DNA from: Thiosulfatimonas sediminis
GTDB taxonomy: Bacteria; Pseudomonadota; Gammaproteobacteria; Thiomicrospirales; Thiomicrospiraceae
Assembly (NCBI RefSeq): GCF_011398355.1
Contig: NZ_AP021889.1
Location: 1,612,001 to 1,676,000 of the forward strand
DNA: 64,000 nt
Reading direction: 5' to 3'
Shown here piece by piece: positions 1 through 8,948 of the stretch. The position numbers were made by a program, and so were the translations under genes. Every line of letters begins with the position of its first letter. Position 1 is the first letter of the stretch. The notes beneath the pieces were generated by a model. The model saw nothing but the letters and a program-made list of their open reading frames with translations. It did not search any database and had not been told where the DNA came from.

Positions 1-1
1 T

Positions 2-577
2 GTGCTGTTCGATTTAGACTGGCTGCGCGCCCAAGGCTGGGAAGATTATCTCGCCAAGCATTTACGCTACGGCGGTAAATTAATCGGCATTTGCGGCGGT
101 TTACAAATGCTCGGACAAACATTGCTTGATCCGCAAGGTTTGGAATCGGATTGCCGAGAAGCTCGGGGGTTAGGATTCATGCCTTATCAGACCGAATTTA
201 AGCCGCACAAACGCCTTTGCCGTAAGCAGGGGATGCTCAATTTTGCCGACAAAGTGCCGGCTTGCGGGTATGAAATTCATCAAGGGCAAAGTAATTTTAG
301 CGACTTTGCGCACCTCAGTCCGGCGATTGCATTCAACGACGGCAGTTTTGACGGTCTGATCAGCGCCGACCAGCAAATTCTGGTGACTTACTTGCACGGT
401 CTGTTTGATACCCCGCACGCCTTACAAGCCCTGATGTGCTGGGCGGGGTTAGCCAATGCCGACCCTTTTGACGTCAATCAGCAACGCGAACAACAACTCA
501 ACCGACTCGCCGATTGTTTTGAAGCGCATCTGCAAATCGACAAAATCTTAGCCATTTTACAGGCATCAAACCGATGA
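2..577 (+). CDS. cobQ: Cobyric acid synthase, C-terminal part (cut by window edge)
   Basis: This is the glutamine-amidotransferase half of cobyric acid synthase (CobQ/CbiP), which amidates four side chains of adenosyl-cobyrinic acid a,c-diamide in the cytoplasm. The frame is open at the window edge, so only about 191 of the usual 480-500 residues are present; the GTG at base 2 is not the real start. The class-I GATase signature is visible: GICGG with the nucleophile Cys, the YEIHQG motif, and TYLHGLFD carrying the catalytic His. The stop overlaps the next ATG (ATGA at 574-577), so it is translationally coupled to the following BtuF-like gene. Confidence 0.9.
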   Translation: MLFDLDWLRAQGWEDYLAKHLRYGGKLIGICGGLQMLGQTLLDPQGLESDCREARGLGFMPYQTEFKPHKRLCRKQGMLNFADKVPACGYEIHQGQSNFSDFAHLSPAIAFNDGSFDGLISADQQILVTYLHGLFDTPHALQALMCWAGLANADPFDVNQQREQQLNRLADCFEAHLQIDKILAILQASNR

Positions 578-1392
578 GAAGCTTAGCCGTTCTACTCCTG
601 GCTTTTAGCCTCAACAACGCGGCGCAAGCCGATTGCCCAAGAATCATTAGCCAGTCACCCTATATCACCCATCAACTTGATTACTTAGGGTTAAAAACTT
701 GTCTGGTCGGCACCAGCCGCTATGATCAATCCCTCGGTTTACCGACAACCGGCGGACTGCTCGACCCGGATAGTGAGGCCATCCTCGCGCTGCAACCCGA
801 CCTCTGGATCACCTCCGATTGGACAGACCTCGACATATTCCGTGCCATTCAGGCCAAGAGTCAATTCGCTTTGCGCCTCCACAGCTTTGCCTCGATGCGG
901 CAAATTGAAAACAACTTACTTGAAATTGCACAACATAGCCGACAGCCGGCCGCTTTAGAGCGCGCGCACGCTTTCGCCGCCACTTGGCGCGCCAAAGCCG
1001 CACTAATCAAAGCGGTAAATACCGCCAAGCCCAAAGTCCTGCTGATCTCTTCCTGTTCCGGTCTGCCCTATGCGTTCGGTCAAGACGCTTATCTAAGCGA
1101 TTTGTTTATTCAGATGGGTTTTACCGTGGTCGGCAACCCCCAGCGCATCACCCACTTGCCAATAACACCGCAAGCAAACCCTCTCGAAAAACTGATCGGC
1201 AGCACCCTGCCCGATTTCGTTTTGTTGTTTGAACGCAATGTGACCGAAGCCTGTCGGTTGATGCAACTGCCCAAACAAACCCGCTTGATTAGCTTGGATG
1301 GAGCGCTGTTTTTACAGCCCGCGCCGACCTTATTGCAGGCCATGGAAACGCTTAAAAACCATCCAACGCTATTTGAGCCCCCAAACAAGTGA
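574..1392 (+). CDS. BtuF-like periplasmic metal/corrinoid-binding protein
   Basis: A 272-residue protein of the helical-backbone metal-receptor class (TroA/BtuF fold) that in ABC systems delivers cobalamin or a metal chelate to an inner-membrane permease. The first ~19 residues are a signal peptide ending near AQA-D. The PRIISQSPYITHQLDYLGL start and the LALQPDLWIT segment match the usual order for this fold. It is coupled by ATGA to cobQ, which favours a corrinoid ligand, but the substrate is an inference. A second, clearer BtuF lies at 11668-12525, and no permease or ATPase gene is in the window. Confidence 0.72.
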   Translation: MRSLAVLLLAFSLNNAAQADCPRIISQSPYITHQLDYLGLKTCLVGTSRYDQSLGLPTTGGLLDPDSEAILALQPDLWITSDWTDLDIFRAIQAKSQFALRLHSFASMRQIENNLLEIAQHSRQPAALERAHAFAATWRAKAALIKAVNTAKPKVLLISSCSGLPYAFGQDAYLSDLFIQMGFTVVGNPQRITHLPITPQANPLEKLIGSTLPDFVLLFERNVTEACRLMQLPKQTRLISLDGALFLQPAPTLLQAMETLKNHPTLFEPPNK

Positions 1393-1398
1393 ACATCT

Positions 1399-1448
1399 AA
1401 AAAAATACCGCGACAAATCCATTAAGATTACATCCTCGGTATTTTTTT
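1399..1448 (+). terminator. Terminator-like inverted repeat after the cobQ operon
   Basis: AAAAATACCG (1401-1410) is exactly complementary to CGGTATTTTT (1437-1446), extendable by two A/T pairs and ending in a T run. The loop is long (26 nt), so it is weaker than a textbook hairpin. Confidence 0.55.
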
Positions 1449-1520
1449 GACTTCGCTGGGTGACGAGCGTGCAAAAAAGTTGATAATGATTTCATACTTA
1501 CTTTAGGCTCTTTGAACGCT

Positions 1521-2927
1521 ATGCCAGGCACACATTACGACAACGACCACTCTTTTATCGACGTTTTACCGTTTGAGTTAAAACACGCCGCTTATTTAAT
1601 GCTGCGTCAAGATGCCTTAGCGACCATCTTGAATAACCTAGCGACCAATCAAAGCCCTATTTTTGAGCAAAATCCAAGCCCCTACTTTACCGATGAACGT
1701 AAACAACAAATCTTGCAAGCCTGTATCGTCGCCAAAATCACCTCTTTTGATAAAACCCTATTTATCAACGCCGATCACCAGACATTTTTAAACCAGACGT
1801 TGAACGCAGCCTTGCATTTTTTAGCGCGCCACGCACTGGCCGGCAGTGATCACAGCGATGCGGCTTTACAAGCTTATTTAAAAATTTCACACCCGCGCAC
1901 ATACCACTGGCTGAAACGATCAGATTTAGAAAGCCGACATCGCTTGGCAATTCGACCGCGTTATAAGAACACGCGACGTTATTTTCGCTACAAAGCCAAA
2001 ATCAAATACCACTTTATTCGCATTGGTTCGCACGAGGGTGTGGTGGAATTACAGGGGGATATTTACACCAATGGCATCCAACACTTTACCGAAATCGTGA
2101 ATGAGAAACTCGATCGTTTAACTCAGGATTATCATCTCAATATAGAAAAAGCTTTAGCGTCCTCTTTTCCGCAAGCATATCAACTGTTTATGGTGGTTAT
2201 TAAACAGATGGAATATCTGCGTGATGTACTCAGTGGCATTTCCATCGGCATTATTCCAATCGCCGACGCTAAAGCGACTTTACGTAAAGCATTGCAAAAT
2301 CGACTGGATTACGCCGCTTTATCCGGTAATATCCGTACCGAAAGCCTGCTACGCGATTTTGAAGCCAAAATCGACCAAATCAGCTCTCACACACTCACTC
2401 TATTGGAAAAGTCCACACCGCATCAGCTCTATCAAGGGCCAATACTGCAACAGCTAAAAATCGATAACGAAATCGATTCTTACAAAGAAAAACGCAAAAA
2501 AAACAGCTCCTGCCTGCTGACCTCATTTATTGATTTATATGAGTATGCACAGCAATTAGAACGCATATACAACAACATCTCAGCCAGCAACTTTATTATT
2601 ATTTTCCCAGAGTACTGGTCAGAAGATTATTACAATGCCTCACCAGGAGGCTTCTCATTTCACAGCGAATTTTTAGTCAACTTAAATGACATTTTGGAAG
2701 TTTTTCTGCAAATCGACACCTCCCCAGATGCCAACAAAAACAGCGATCAAATGCTCCATCAGCGAGTCAAAGTCGTGCGTATCGATAAAGTAGTCGAACA
2801 AGGCGTGTATCGTATCTCTTGCCAATTTTTAGCACCTGAAGAAGAAACCATGAACTTAATTCGCAAAAGCTTACAGTCACAAGAAATCATTGATGCTTTT
2901 GATGCTGCTGCTTTTATTGATGAATGA
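1521..2927 (+). CDS. Unknown protein with PilZ-like C-terminal domain
   Basis: A 468-residue soluble protein with no signal peptide or membrane segment. I do not recognise the first ~330 residues, which are helical and rich in Lys/Arg. Near the C-terminus N372-A-S374-P-G376-G377 fits the [D/N]xSxxG signature of PilZ (cyclic-di-GMP receptor) domains. It is followed by LNDILEVFLQI, RVKVVRIDKVV and YRISCQFL, which have the strand pattern of a PilZ barrel. A clear upstream RxxxR was not found, so c-di-GMP binding is inferred only. ATG 1521 was chosen; an in-frame TTG at 1512 is the alternative. It is convergent with dabA across a bidirectional terminator and so is not part of that operon. Confidence 0.75.
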   Translation: MPGTHYDNDHSFIDVLPFELKHAAYLMLRQDALATILNNLATNQSPIFEQNPSPYFTDERKQQILQACIVAKITSFDKTLFINADHQTFLNQTLNAALHFLARHALAGSDHSDAALQAYLKISHPRTYHWLKRSDLESRHRLAIRPRYKNTRRYFRYKAKIKYHFIRIGSHEGVVELQGDIYTNGIQHFTEIVNEKLDRLTQDYHLNIEKALASSFPQAYQLFMVVIKQMEYLRDVLSGISIGIIPIADAKATLRKALQNRLDYAALSGNIRTESLLRDFEAKIDQISSHTLTLLEKSTPHQLYQGPILQQLKIDNEIDSYKEKRKKNSSCLLTSFIDLYEYAQQLERIYNNISASNFIIIFPEYWSEDYYNASPGGFSFHSEFLVNLNDILEVFLQIDTSPDANKNSDQMLHQRVKVVRIDKVVEQGVYRISCQFLAPEEETMNLIRKSLQSQEIIDAFDAAAFIDE

Positions 2928-2981
2928 ATGCTAAGACCCCAGCAGTAGTGCTTTGCGGCAAGCGGCAAGCCGCAAACAAAA

Positions 2982-3018
2982 AAACCGACAATCCTCACGA
3001 ATTGTCGGTTTATTTTTT
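2982..3018 (+). terminator. Bidirectional terminator between convergent genes
   Basis: Perfect 11-bp stem AAACCGACAAT (2982-2992) / ATTGTCGGTTT (3001-3011) with an 8-nt loop, T-rich on the right and A-rich on the left, so it can stop both the PilZ-like gene and dabA transcripts. Confidence 0.88.
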
Positions 3019-3036
3019 AGCATTCTACAACGTCAA

Positions 3037-5544
3037 TTACTGAATCGGTTTTTTTGCCGGGATCCACTGACGTTGGTAGAAACGTTCGATGGTGCCCGTC
3101 CGCCCCCAACGATAGAGATATAGCCAATCATTATCAATTAAGTCGCGCACGACATCATGCTGTGCGGCGACCCCTTCTATCGCTTCACGCGGCGCATCAA
3201 TATAGACACTCAAACGCAGCGGTTCATGGACCCAATCTTCGCCGTTATGCAGTGACTGCATCGGCAGACCAATGCGTAAATCACCGCCGTTACCTTCAAA
3301 CACGCCGACTCCGCCTTCGACCACATTATGCAATACCTTGTTGCCACTGCCGTATACATGGTTATCACACACCGACGCGTAATACTGCATATTAATCCAG
3401 TTTCCGACCACCATCGGTGCCGTCATGATTAAGGTCAAAAGACTGCAATCGGGGTCTTCAAAATGATCATAATCGTGTAAAAAAGCGCGTCCGTCAAAGT
3501 CCACGCTGCGGGTACGCCAGCGCGGTGCCACAATAAAGGCCGCATTATTTGACAAGCCCCACTCTGGACGAACTTGCGACCAATCTTTACCGCGCCGTTT
3601 AATCGCCGCATGCAACGATTTGCCTTGCAAATGCGTCAAGCCTAAGCGTGTAGAACGCTCTTGACGACAAAGATCAGAGGCTTGATCAAACCAAATACGT
3701 AAAGTCGAATCCGCTACATCGCCGTAAAACGTCATCTCATCTGTCGTGGTGTTGTGCATCGCAGCAATAAACACGGTTTCAGCTGGAATCAGCAAACCGC
3801 TTTGCGCCAAACCGTCACGTACTTCGCTTTGATTAAGCAGATGTGCCAAAACGCGTACATTCACTTCACCGGTCTGGCCGCCGCATGCCCCACAATCTAA
3901 ACCGGCAGCGTGTGGATTATTACAAGAGCTGGAGCCGTGTCCAATCAACAGCACTTTGGGTGCTAAGTCTTTATCTAATCCCATCGCATGCAGAATGGTA
4001 CTGGCGAGTTCAACTTTGCGATCTAAGCTCAATGGCTGATTGGCTTCGGTCAGTTCAAATTCTTCGCTCAGCGGCAAATCATTGACCGGGTGGCGATGTT
4101 CGTCTGGAAATAAGCTGTTTTTTAACAGTTTAAAGGCGTACATTACGCCAGTTGCCTCGACCATTGAAAAAGTCGCCGGCGGCGCATAACCCCACTCAGC
4201 CCAACGCGCTTTGAAATTCAACTTGGCGGCGGTTTTTTTCAATTTTTCTTTGCCGGTTAAAGGCGTCACTTTAATCGCCGACTTTAACAATCCCGGAAGT
4301 TGCGGACGCGACACTTCGGTGCCCACAGGTTGATACTCAATCGGCAGACCAAAGAAACCGGCAAACCCTAAGGTTTGAATACGCGGATGCTGGGCTTCTA
4401 AAGCACGACGATATACCTCGGAACGCACGTCGATACAGAAAGCGGCCTGTACCAATGGCGAAGCGCTCGTAGGGTCTTCGACTGGCTTGATTTCACCATC
4501 AACTTGGTCATCACCCTGATGTAAATTGGTGCTCGCAAAGCGCAAACGCTCGTGCAGGTGCGATTGATAAGCGATTTCTGCTGCGCGCTGCCATACCCAG
4601 GCTTTTTGCTGCGTTTCTTTGTGCGCTGAAATCAATTTTGGCAACATTGCCAACTGAGTACGCCACATCACTTTAAGCTCGTTAAACACCGAACGGTCGG
4701 TGATGCGTTGATGACGCCAGAGAACCAATTCCCAAGCAAAACGAATCGCCAAGAAATCCAACATCAGATGGTTTTCCGTACCGTTTAAACGGTCTTGCCA
4801 ACGCAAATACGAAACCCATGAAGCCCAACCGTTCACGTCCAGCAACAGTGCGTGCGAATAGTCCGATAACTGCTTATCAACCACCCCTAGCGTGGCAATC
4901 GCTTCAGCTAATAAGTCTTCAGCATTCTCCGGCAGGTCTTCAAACATTTCAGTCAGACCGTCTTCCGCCATCAAGATTTCAATCCCGTGGTCGTGACGCG
5001 TGGTGTCTAACCACGCTTGATAAAGCCCTTTGTAGTATTCATCGTACTTAACGCCTTGTGGACGTTGGCGGAAAAAATCGGCACAGAATTGCGAAATCTG
5101 ATGCGTAATTTCATCACGCCACGCCATTTTATATTTACGGTCACGCCCCCCATCAACAAAGTCGCTGACGTTGTGCCAGTGGGTGTAATCATCATCTTCT
5201 ACTAGATAGCGTTCAAGTTGAGCTACAGTCAAATCTTGATGTCCCAACTCTGCTTTGGCTTGCTCTAAATGCACCGGTTGAATCTCTTCTAACCAGACAT
5301 TTTGAAAGTAGGTTTTTGGCATCAGACAGTACGCTTGCCCCAAGGCTTCTAACTTCGCAGACACATCTGCAATGCTATGCTGGCGCATCTCCCACCAAGG
5401 GTTAACCGCAATCAGTTCATCTAGCGGCCAGGTCGGCGCGATACGCCCACAGGCTTCATACAACAGTTCGCGCTGCGTGTCGTTCAAACTCGGAGACAAA
5501 GCCTGTGCTTGGATATTTAAGGTCGAATTTTGTTTTTTCATCAT
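3037..5544 (-). CDS. dabA: DabA, inorganic-carbon transporter subunit (DUF2309)
   Basis: DabA is the carbonic-anhydrase-like cytoplasmic subunit of the DAB system, an energy-coupled accumulator of dissolved inorganic carbon in autotrophs. The 835 residues include the zinc-site pattern C370-x-D372 (FCIDVRSE), H536 (LIGHGSS) and C551 (DCGACGG). The 2-residue and 15-residue spacings equal those of the characterised Halothiobacillus protein (C351/D353/H524/C539), so the subunit looks intact. Its start overlaps the dabB stop (ATGA, 5541-5544), so the two are co-translated. A strong terminator follows. There is no carboxysome or RuBisCO gene and no LysR-type regulator in the window. Confidence 0.97.
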   Translation of the reverse strand: MMKKQNSTLNIQAQALSPSLNDTQRELLYEACGRIAPTWPLDELIAVNPWWEMRQHSIADVSAKLEALGQAYCLMPKTYFQNVWLEEIQPVHLEQAKAELGHQDLTVAQLERYLVEDDDYTHWHNVSDFVDGGRDRKYKMAWRDEITHQISQFCADFFRQRPQGVKYDEYYKGLYQAWLDTTRHDHGIEILMAEDGLTEMFEDLPENAEDLLAEAIATLGVVDKQLSDYSHALLLDVNGWASWVSYLRWQDRLNGTENHLMLDFLAIRFAWELVLWRHQRITDRSVFNELKVMWRTQLAMLPKLISAHKETQQKAWVWQRAAEIAYQSHLHERLRFASTNLHQGDDQVDGEIKPVEDPTSASPLVQAAFCIDVRSEVYRRALEAQHPRIQTLGFAGFFGLPIEYQPVGTEVSRPQLPGLLKSAIKVTPLTGKEKLKKTAAKLNFKARWAEWGYAPPATFSMVEATGVMYAFKLLKNSLFPDEHRHPVNDLPLSEEFELTEANQPLSLDRKVELASTILHAMGLDKDLAPKVLLIGHGSSSCNNPHAAGLDCGACGGQTGEVNVRVLAHLLNQSEVRDGLAQSGLLIPAETVFIAAMHNTTTDEMTFYGDVADSTLRIWFDQASDLCRQERSTRLGLTHLQGKSLHAAIKRRGKDWSQVRPEWGLSNNAAFIVAPRWRTRSVDFDGRAFLHDYDHFEDPDCSLLTLIMTAPMVVGNWINMQYYASVCDNHVYGSGNKVLHNVVEGGVGVFEGNGGDLRIGLPMQSLHNGEDWVHEPLRLSVYIDAPREAIEGVAAQHDVVRDLIDNDWLYLYRWGRTGTIERFYQRQWIPAKKPIQ

Positions 5545-7097
5545 TTGAACAACTCCTCTTTTGGAATTTTCAAGTGCTTAGGTTTAAAACGCACTGGCAA
5601 TCGGGTTGGGTAAAAACGCAGGTTTAAACGCGTAACGAATTCGTCCAGATAAAAGCCTGCGTAAAAAGAGCGCCATACCGATACCATGGCCGGATTATCA
5701 CGGTGATAGCGCAACAAAATATAGCCAGCAAGGAAAGCAATAAAGAGCACTGCCATCCAGATATCACCAGCCATGCCCACTGTGGTTACTTGAGGTTCAA
5801 CGATAAAATGAATGCCCATTTTTTGCAGCGTGTAAGTTGCTAATAAAACCGCAGCCAGAGCCAACATAGAAATGACCGATGCAGTGCTTAAACGTCCGCG
5901 ACGCTCAGCAATCAATAGGGTTAAGGCAATCGCCAACAATACCCAAGGACTGTAAGGCGCGGGTAGTTGAGCAACCACGATTAAAGCAATCACCAATGCG
6001 GATGCCAATACGCCTCCTAACCACCAGTCAGCACGTGTCGGTGCGACCGATTTAGCCAAACGTTTTTTCATCGTCGCTTCCACTTCCGTACCGGAGTTTA
6101 GGAAGGCATACGCTTTGTAACATGAGTGCGCAATCAAATGCAGTAAGGCTAATTCAAACAACCCAAGCGCGCACTCCACCAACATCAATCCCATTTGCGA
6201 CATGGTTGACCATGCGAGACGCACTTTGACCGTGGCGCGCGTCATCATCACCAAAGCGGCTAACACCGTAGTCAAACCGCCGATGACCAACAACAACCAT
6301 TGGGCGGCGCTAGACAAAACCAAAAGGGGTGCGAACACAATCATCAAGAAACCACCAAGATTGATGATACCGGCGTGTAACAACGCAGAAACCGGTGTTG
6401 GTGCTTCAACAACTTGAATCAACCAACCGTGCAATGGCAATTGCGCACACTTCACCAGTGCCGCAACGGCCAGTAAAATCGCCGCAATTTGATCGGCGTT
6501 CGACAGTACATCGGCTTGGCTTAAATTGCGGTAGACGTCCGAAATTAACCAACTATCATGTTGCACATACAAGATTAACACGCCGCCAAACAGACAGATT
6601 TCGGCAATACGGGCAAAGATATATTTTTTATGCGCCGCCAAAACCGCACGTTGACGCTCTGGGTAGAAAATCAACAGCTGATGCAGCGCGACCGAAATCC
6701 CGATCCATGCCACCAACATCATTAGCATATGATTTGACACCACCACCAAAGTCACAAAACCAAGGGTAATTGACAACCAGCGGATATAGCGCTTTTCCTC
6801 TTCGCGGTTACCCGACATATAAGAACGCGAATAGCGCACATTAATATATGAGATAAAACTGATTAAGCTAAGCATCACCAAACTGACTGGCTCATGCGTC
6901 ACCCAGCTAAAGCCATGACCGAACTCAACAATTCCAGCAATGGCTAAAAAACCGGATGCCGAACTGATTAATAAACCGATCAACGCCACCCCCATGGTGA
7001 CATTCCAGTTGGCCCGCTTTTCATGCGCCCATGCGGTTATAAAAAACAATCCCGGTATTGCCAACAGCAATAGAGATCCTATCCATGCACTTGTCAT
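5541..7097 (-). CDS. dabB: DabB, membrane subunit of the DAB carbon transporter
   Basis: A 518-residue polytopic membrane protein of the NuoL/MrpA proton-antiporter family, which couples a cation gradient to DabA. Many hydrophobic helices are visible, and the antiporter core includes LPLHGWLIQVVEAPTPVSAL and LLHLIAHSCYKAYAF, typical of NuoL-like proteins. It is shorter than true NuoL, as expected for DabB, and no other complex I genes are nearby. AGGAG/AGAGG precedes ATG 7097. It is first in the dabB-dabA operon; its promoter should lie in 7098-7300. Confidence 0.95.
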   Translation of the reverse strand: MTSAWIGSLLLLAIPGLFFITAWAHEKRANWNVTMGVALIGLLISSASGFLAIAGIVEFGHGFSWVTHEPVSLVMLSLISFISYINVRYSRSYMSGNREEEKRYIRWLSITLGFVTLVVVSNHMLMMLVAWIGISVALHQLLIFYPERQRAVLAAHKKYIFARIAEICLFGGVLILYVQHDSWLISDVYRNLSQADVLSNADQIAAILLAVAALVKCAQLPLHGWLIQVVEAPTPVSALLHAGIINLGGFLMIVFAPLLVLSSAAQWLLLVIGGLTTVLAALVMMTRATVKVRLAWSTMSQMGLMLVECALGLFELALLHLIAHSCYKAYAFLNSGTEVEATMKKRLAKSVAPTRADWWLGGVLASALVIALIVVAQLPAPYSPWVLLAIALTLLIAERRGRLSTASVISMLALAAVLLATYTLQKMGIHFIVEPQVTTVGMAGDIWMAVLFIAFLAGYILLRYHRDNPAMVSVWRSFYAGFYLDEFVTRLNLRFYPTRLPVRFKPKHLKIPKEELFK

Positions 7098-7123
7098 AAC
7101 GCCTCTTCTCCTTTGTTCCCGTC

Positions 7124-7138
7124 ACTCGATCATCGAGT
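7124..7138. promoter_or_regulatory. 15-bp inverted repeat in the dabB leader
   Basis: ACTCGAT-C-ATCGAGT has perfect 7-base arms and lies about 27 bases before the dabB start, between the candidate promoter and the ribosome-binding site. It is an operator candidate; no known regulator motif was recognised. Confidence 0.4.
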
Positions 7139-7197
7139 AAGTTACATTGATGCCGACAGGCGAACGTCGGTGGTTAAAATGAATTGTCAGTAAAAAT

Positions 7198-7240
7198 TTA
7201 CTTATTGGCATTATAACCATCTGTTTAAAAAGTTCTTATT
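7198..7240 (-). promoter_or_regulatory. Candidate dabB promoter
   Basis: On the minus strand a perfect TATAAT (7210-7215) lies about 110 bases upstream of the dabB ATG. The -35 position (around TAAGAA) is a poor match to TTGACA, which would suit an activator-dependent promoter. Inferred from sequence only. Confidence 0.4.
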
Positions 7241-7257
7241 GAAGCTTTCTAGCCAAC

Positions 7258-7312
7258 CTATAGAGAGTTTAACCATTTACTTGTCATAAAAATGTCATAT
7301 AACTATAGAGAG
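7258..7312. repeat. Spaced direct repeat CTATAGAGAG x2 upstream of dabB
   Basis: CTATAGAGAG occurs at 7258-7267 and again at 7303-7312, start-to-start 45 bases. If the TATAAT at 7210 is the -10, the copies sit near -55 and -100, where activator sites are common. Confidence 0.45.
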
Positions 7313-7420
7313 CGAAATTTATGACAACAAATTCTAAAAAAATCGCCGAATAATACTCACTGCCTATTTTTTAATCAGGGATGGAGAACCCCTTTATATA
7401 TCAAGCTTTTAAGGATTTAA

Positions 7421-7448
7421 TATCCAGATTATCCATGAGTTATCCACA
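7421..7448 (+). promoter_or_regulatory. DnaA-box-like cluster
   Basis: TATCCA occurs at 7421, 7430 and 7441. The last copy is within a perfect TTATCCACA consensus DnaA box (7440-7448) and the middle one in TTATCCATG. The stretch to the left is AT-rich. No origin genes (dnaA, rpmH, mnmG) are nearby, so a regulatory or titration site is as likely as anything. Confidence 0.35.
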
Positions 7449-7792
7449 AAAATTGTGAATTGCTGTGTGCAACTTAGTTAACTAGAAAAAGTGTTTAAGA
7501 TTGACTCAATCGGATAGAATTACCTTCCCAAACATACTAAAAACAGCGTACTCAATGAACCAAAACAGACAAACTCATGCCACCTTAACTGCGCCGACAT
7601 TCCCTCCAAACAAACATAGAGGCCATCAGTTCATTATCGTAGAGTGGTTTGTCGCTGCAACCAACGCGGAATACCGCACACAAAAAACAGCGCGACAAAG
7701 TCTTCGTTTTCGGCCCACAAGAACCGTTTTTAGTAAACTATGCGGAACTTTGACCGCGGCTGTTTAAGCGGATTTCTGAGTAACAAGGAACG

Positions 7793-8944
7793 ATGATGCA
7801 AACCAACGACTCACTTTGGCAATCCGCCACACAATTCATTAATCATTTAATTGAACAGAACTCTGTCTGGATCGATGTAGGGATTATCGTCATAGCCGCG
7901 CTCGCGGTGCTCTTAGTGATTAACTTGATATTAAGCTATCTCTGCACGCATCGTTTTTCAGCAACCAACACGCCGACCGGAAACTTTGTGACGCGTGCGA
8001 TTCGCTATCCAATTAACATTTCAATTGTGCTGTTTTCGCTTGGCAATATTTTTAACCTATTCGCCCTGAGCGCAGACAAAGTCACACTCATCCATGATTT
8101 ATTCCGCAGTATCGACATTGTGGTTTGGGGACAATTCTTTTTCCGTAGTGCTAAATTCTACCTAAAACGCTTTTCGGCGTTTGATACCGAAGGGTCGTTT
8201 ATCAAACCGCAAACACTGCCATTGTTAGAAAATGCCTCTGCAGTTGTGATTGTATTGTTCACCGGCTACCTACTGTTTATCACTTGGGATATTGACATGA
8301 CTGCGTGGTTGGCTTCAGCCGGGATTATCGGTATCGCGGTCGGTTTCGCGGCGAAAGATACGGTTGCAAATCTATTATCTGGGGTATTTATTTTGGCCGA
8401 TTCGCCTTATAAAATCGGCGACTATATCGTTCTCGACTCTGGTGAACGTGGTAAAGTGACCAATATCGGCTTGCGCTCAACACGGATTCTAACGCGCGAC
8501 GATTTGGAAATTAATATTCCAAACTCGATTATTGCGAATGGCAAAATCATCAACGAAAGCGCTGGACGCGATATCCGCTCACGTGTTCGTGTACCAGTTG
8601 GCGTTGCTTACGGTACCGATATCGACAAGGTCCGCGATGTTTTAGTCGAAGTCGGCAATCAAGAACCCGAAGCCTGTAAAGACCCTGCTCCCCGAGCGCG
8701 CTTCCGTCAATTTGGTGCTTCCAGCTTGGATTTTGAACTATTGGTTTGGATTGATAATCCAGAATTTCGCGGCCGAATTATTGATAACCTCAACTGTGCA
8801 ATTTACAAAAGCTTTCACCAACATGGAATTGAAATTCCATTCAGTCAGCACGATATTTATATTAAATCCTTGCCGCAAGAACTTTTGCCGCAACCCGCAG
8901 AGCCAGTCAAGGCCGTAAACCCAGATTTTAATGCAGAAAAGTAA
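7793..8944 (+). CDS. MscS-family mechanosensitive channel
   Basis: A 383-residue inner-membrane channel of the small-conductance mechanosensitive family, opening under membrane tension in osmotic downshock. Hydrophobic segments lie at about residues 20-50, 78-98 and 145-165. They lead into the pore helix and beta domain: IGIAVGFAAKDTVANLLSG, then DSPYKIGDYIV, then NIPNSIIANGKIIN. AAGGA precedes ATG 7793 (ATG 7796 is equally possible). Its stop lies just before the cobO start, so it may be transcribed with the cobalamin genes, but no functional link is evident. Confidence 0.9.
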   Translation: MMQTNDSLWQSATQFINHLIEQNSVWIDVGIIVIAALAVLLVINLILSYLCTHRFSATNTPTGNFVTRAIRYPINISIVLFSLGNIFNLFALSADKVTLIHDLFRSIDIVVWGQFFFRSAKFYLKRFSAFDTEGSFIKPQTLPLLENASAVVIVLFTGYLLFITWDIDMTAWLASAGIIGIAVGFAAKDTVANLLSGVFILADSPYKIGDYIVLDSGERGKVTNIGLRSTRILTRDDLEINIPNSIIANGKIINESAGRDIRSRVRVPVGVAYGTDIDKVRDVLVEVGNQEPEACKDPAPRARFRQFGASSLDFELLVWIDNPEFRGRIIDNLNCAIYKSFHQHGIEIPFSQHDIYIKSLPQELLPQPAEPVKAVNPDFNAEK

Positions 8945-8948
8945 ACAC

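Larger units (their letters stand above)
7098..7792. other. Long divergent intergenic region, dabB / mscS
   Basis: These 695 bases separate two divergent operons. They hold a 15-bp inverted repeat at 7124-7138, a TATAAT at 7210-7215 facing dabB, two CTATAGAGAG copies 45 bases apart (7258 and 7303), and an AT-rich stretch with TATCCA repeats including a perfect DnaA box (7440-7448). An open frame of about 70 codons (from ATG 7555) has no ribosome-binding site and no recognisable product. Confidence 0.7.

Noticed and set aside
3054-3395. Plus-strand frames inside dabA and other genes
   Set aside because: They are shadows of strongly supported genes on the opposite strand and have no family signature.
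7501-7767. Open frame of about 70-88 codons in the dabB/mscS intergenic region
   Set aside because: Starts at TTG or an ATG without ribosome-binding site, has no recognisable motif and a composition unlike the neighbours; treated as non-coding.
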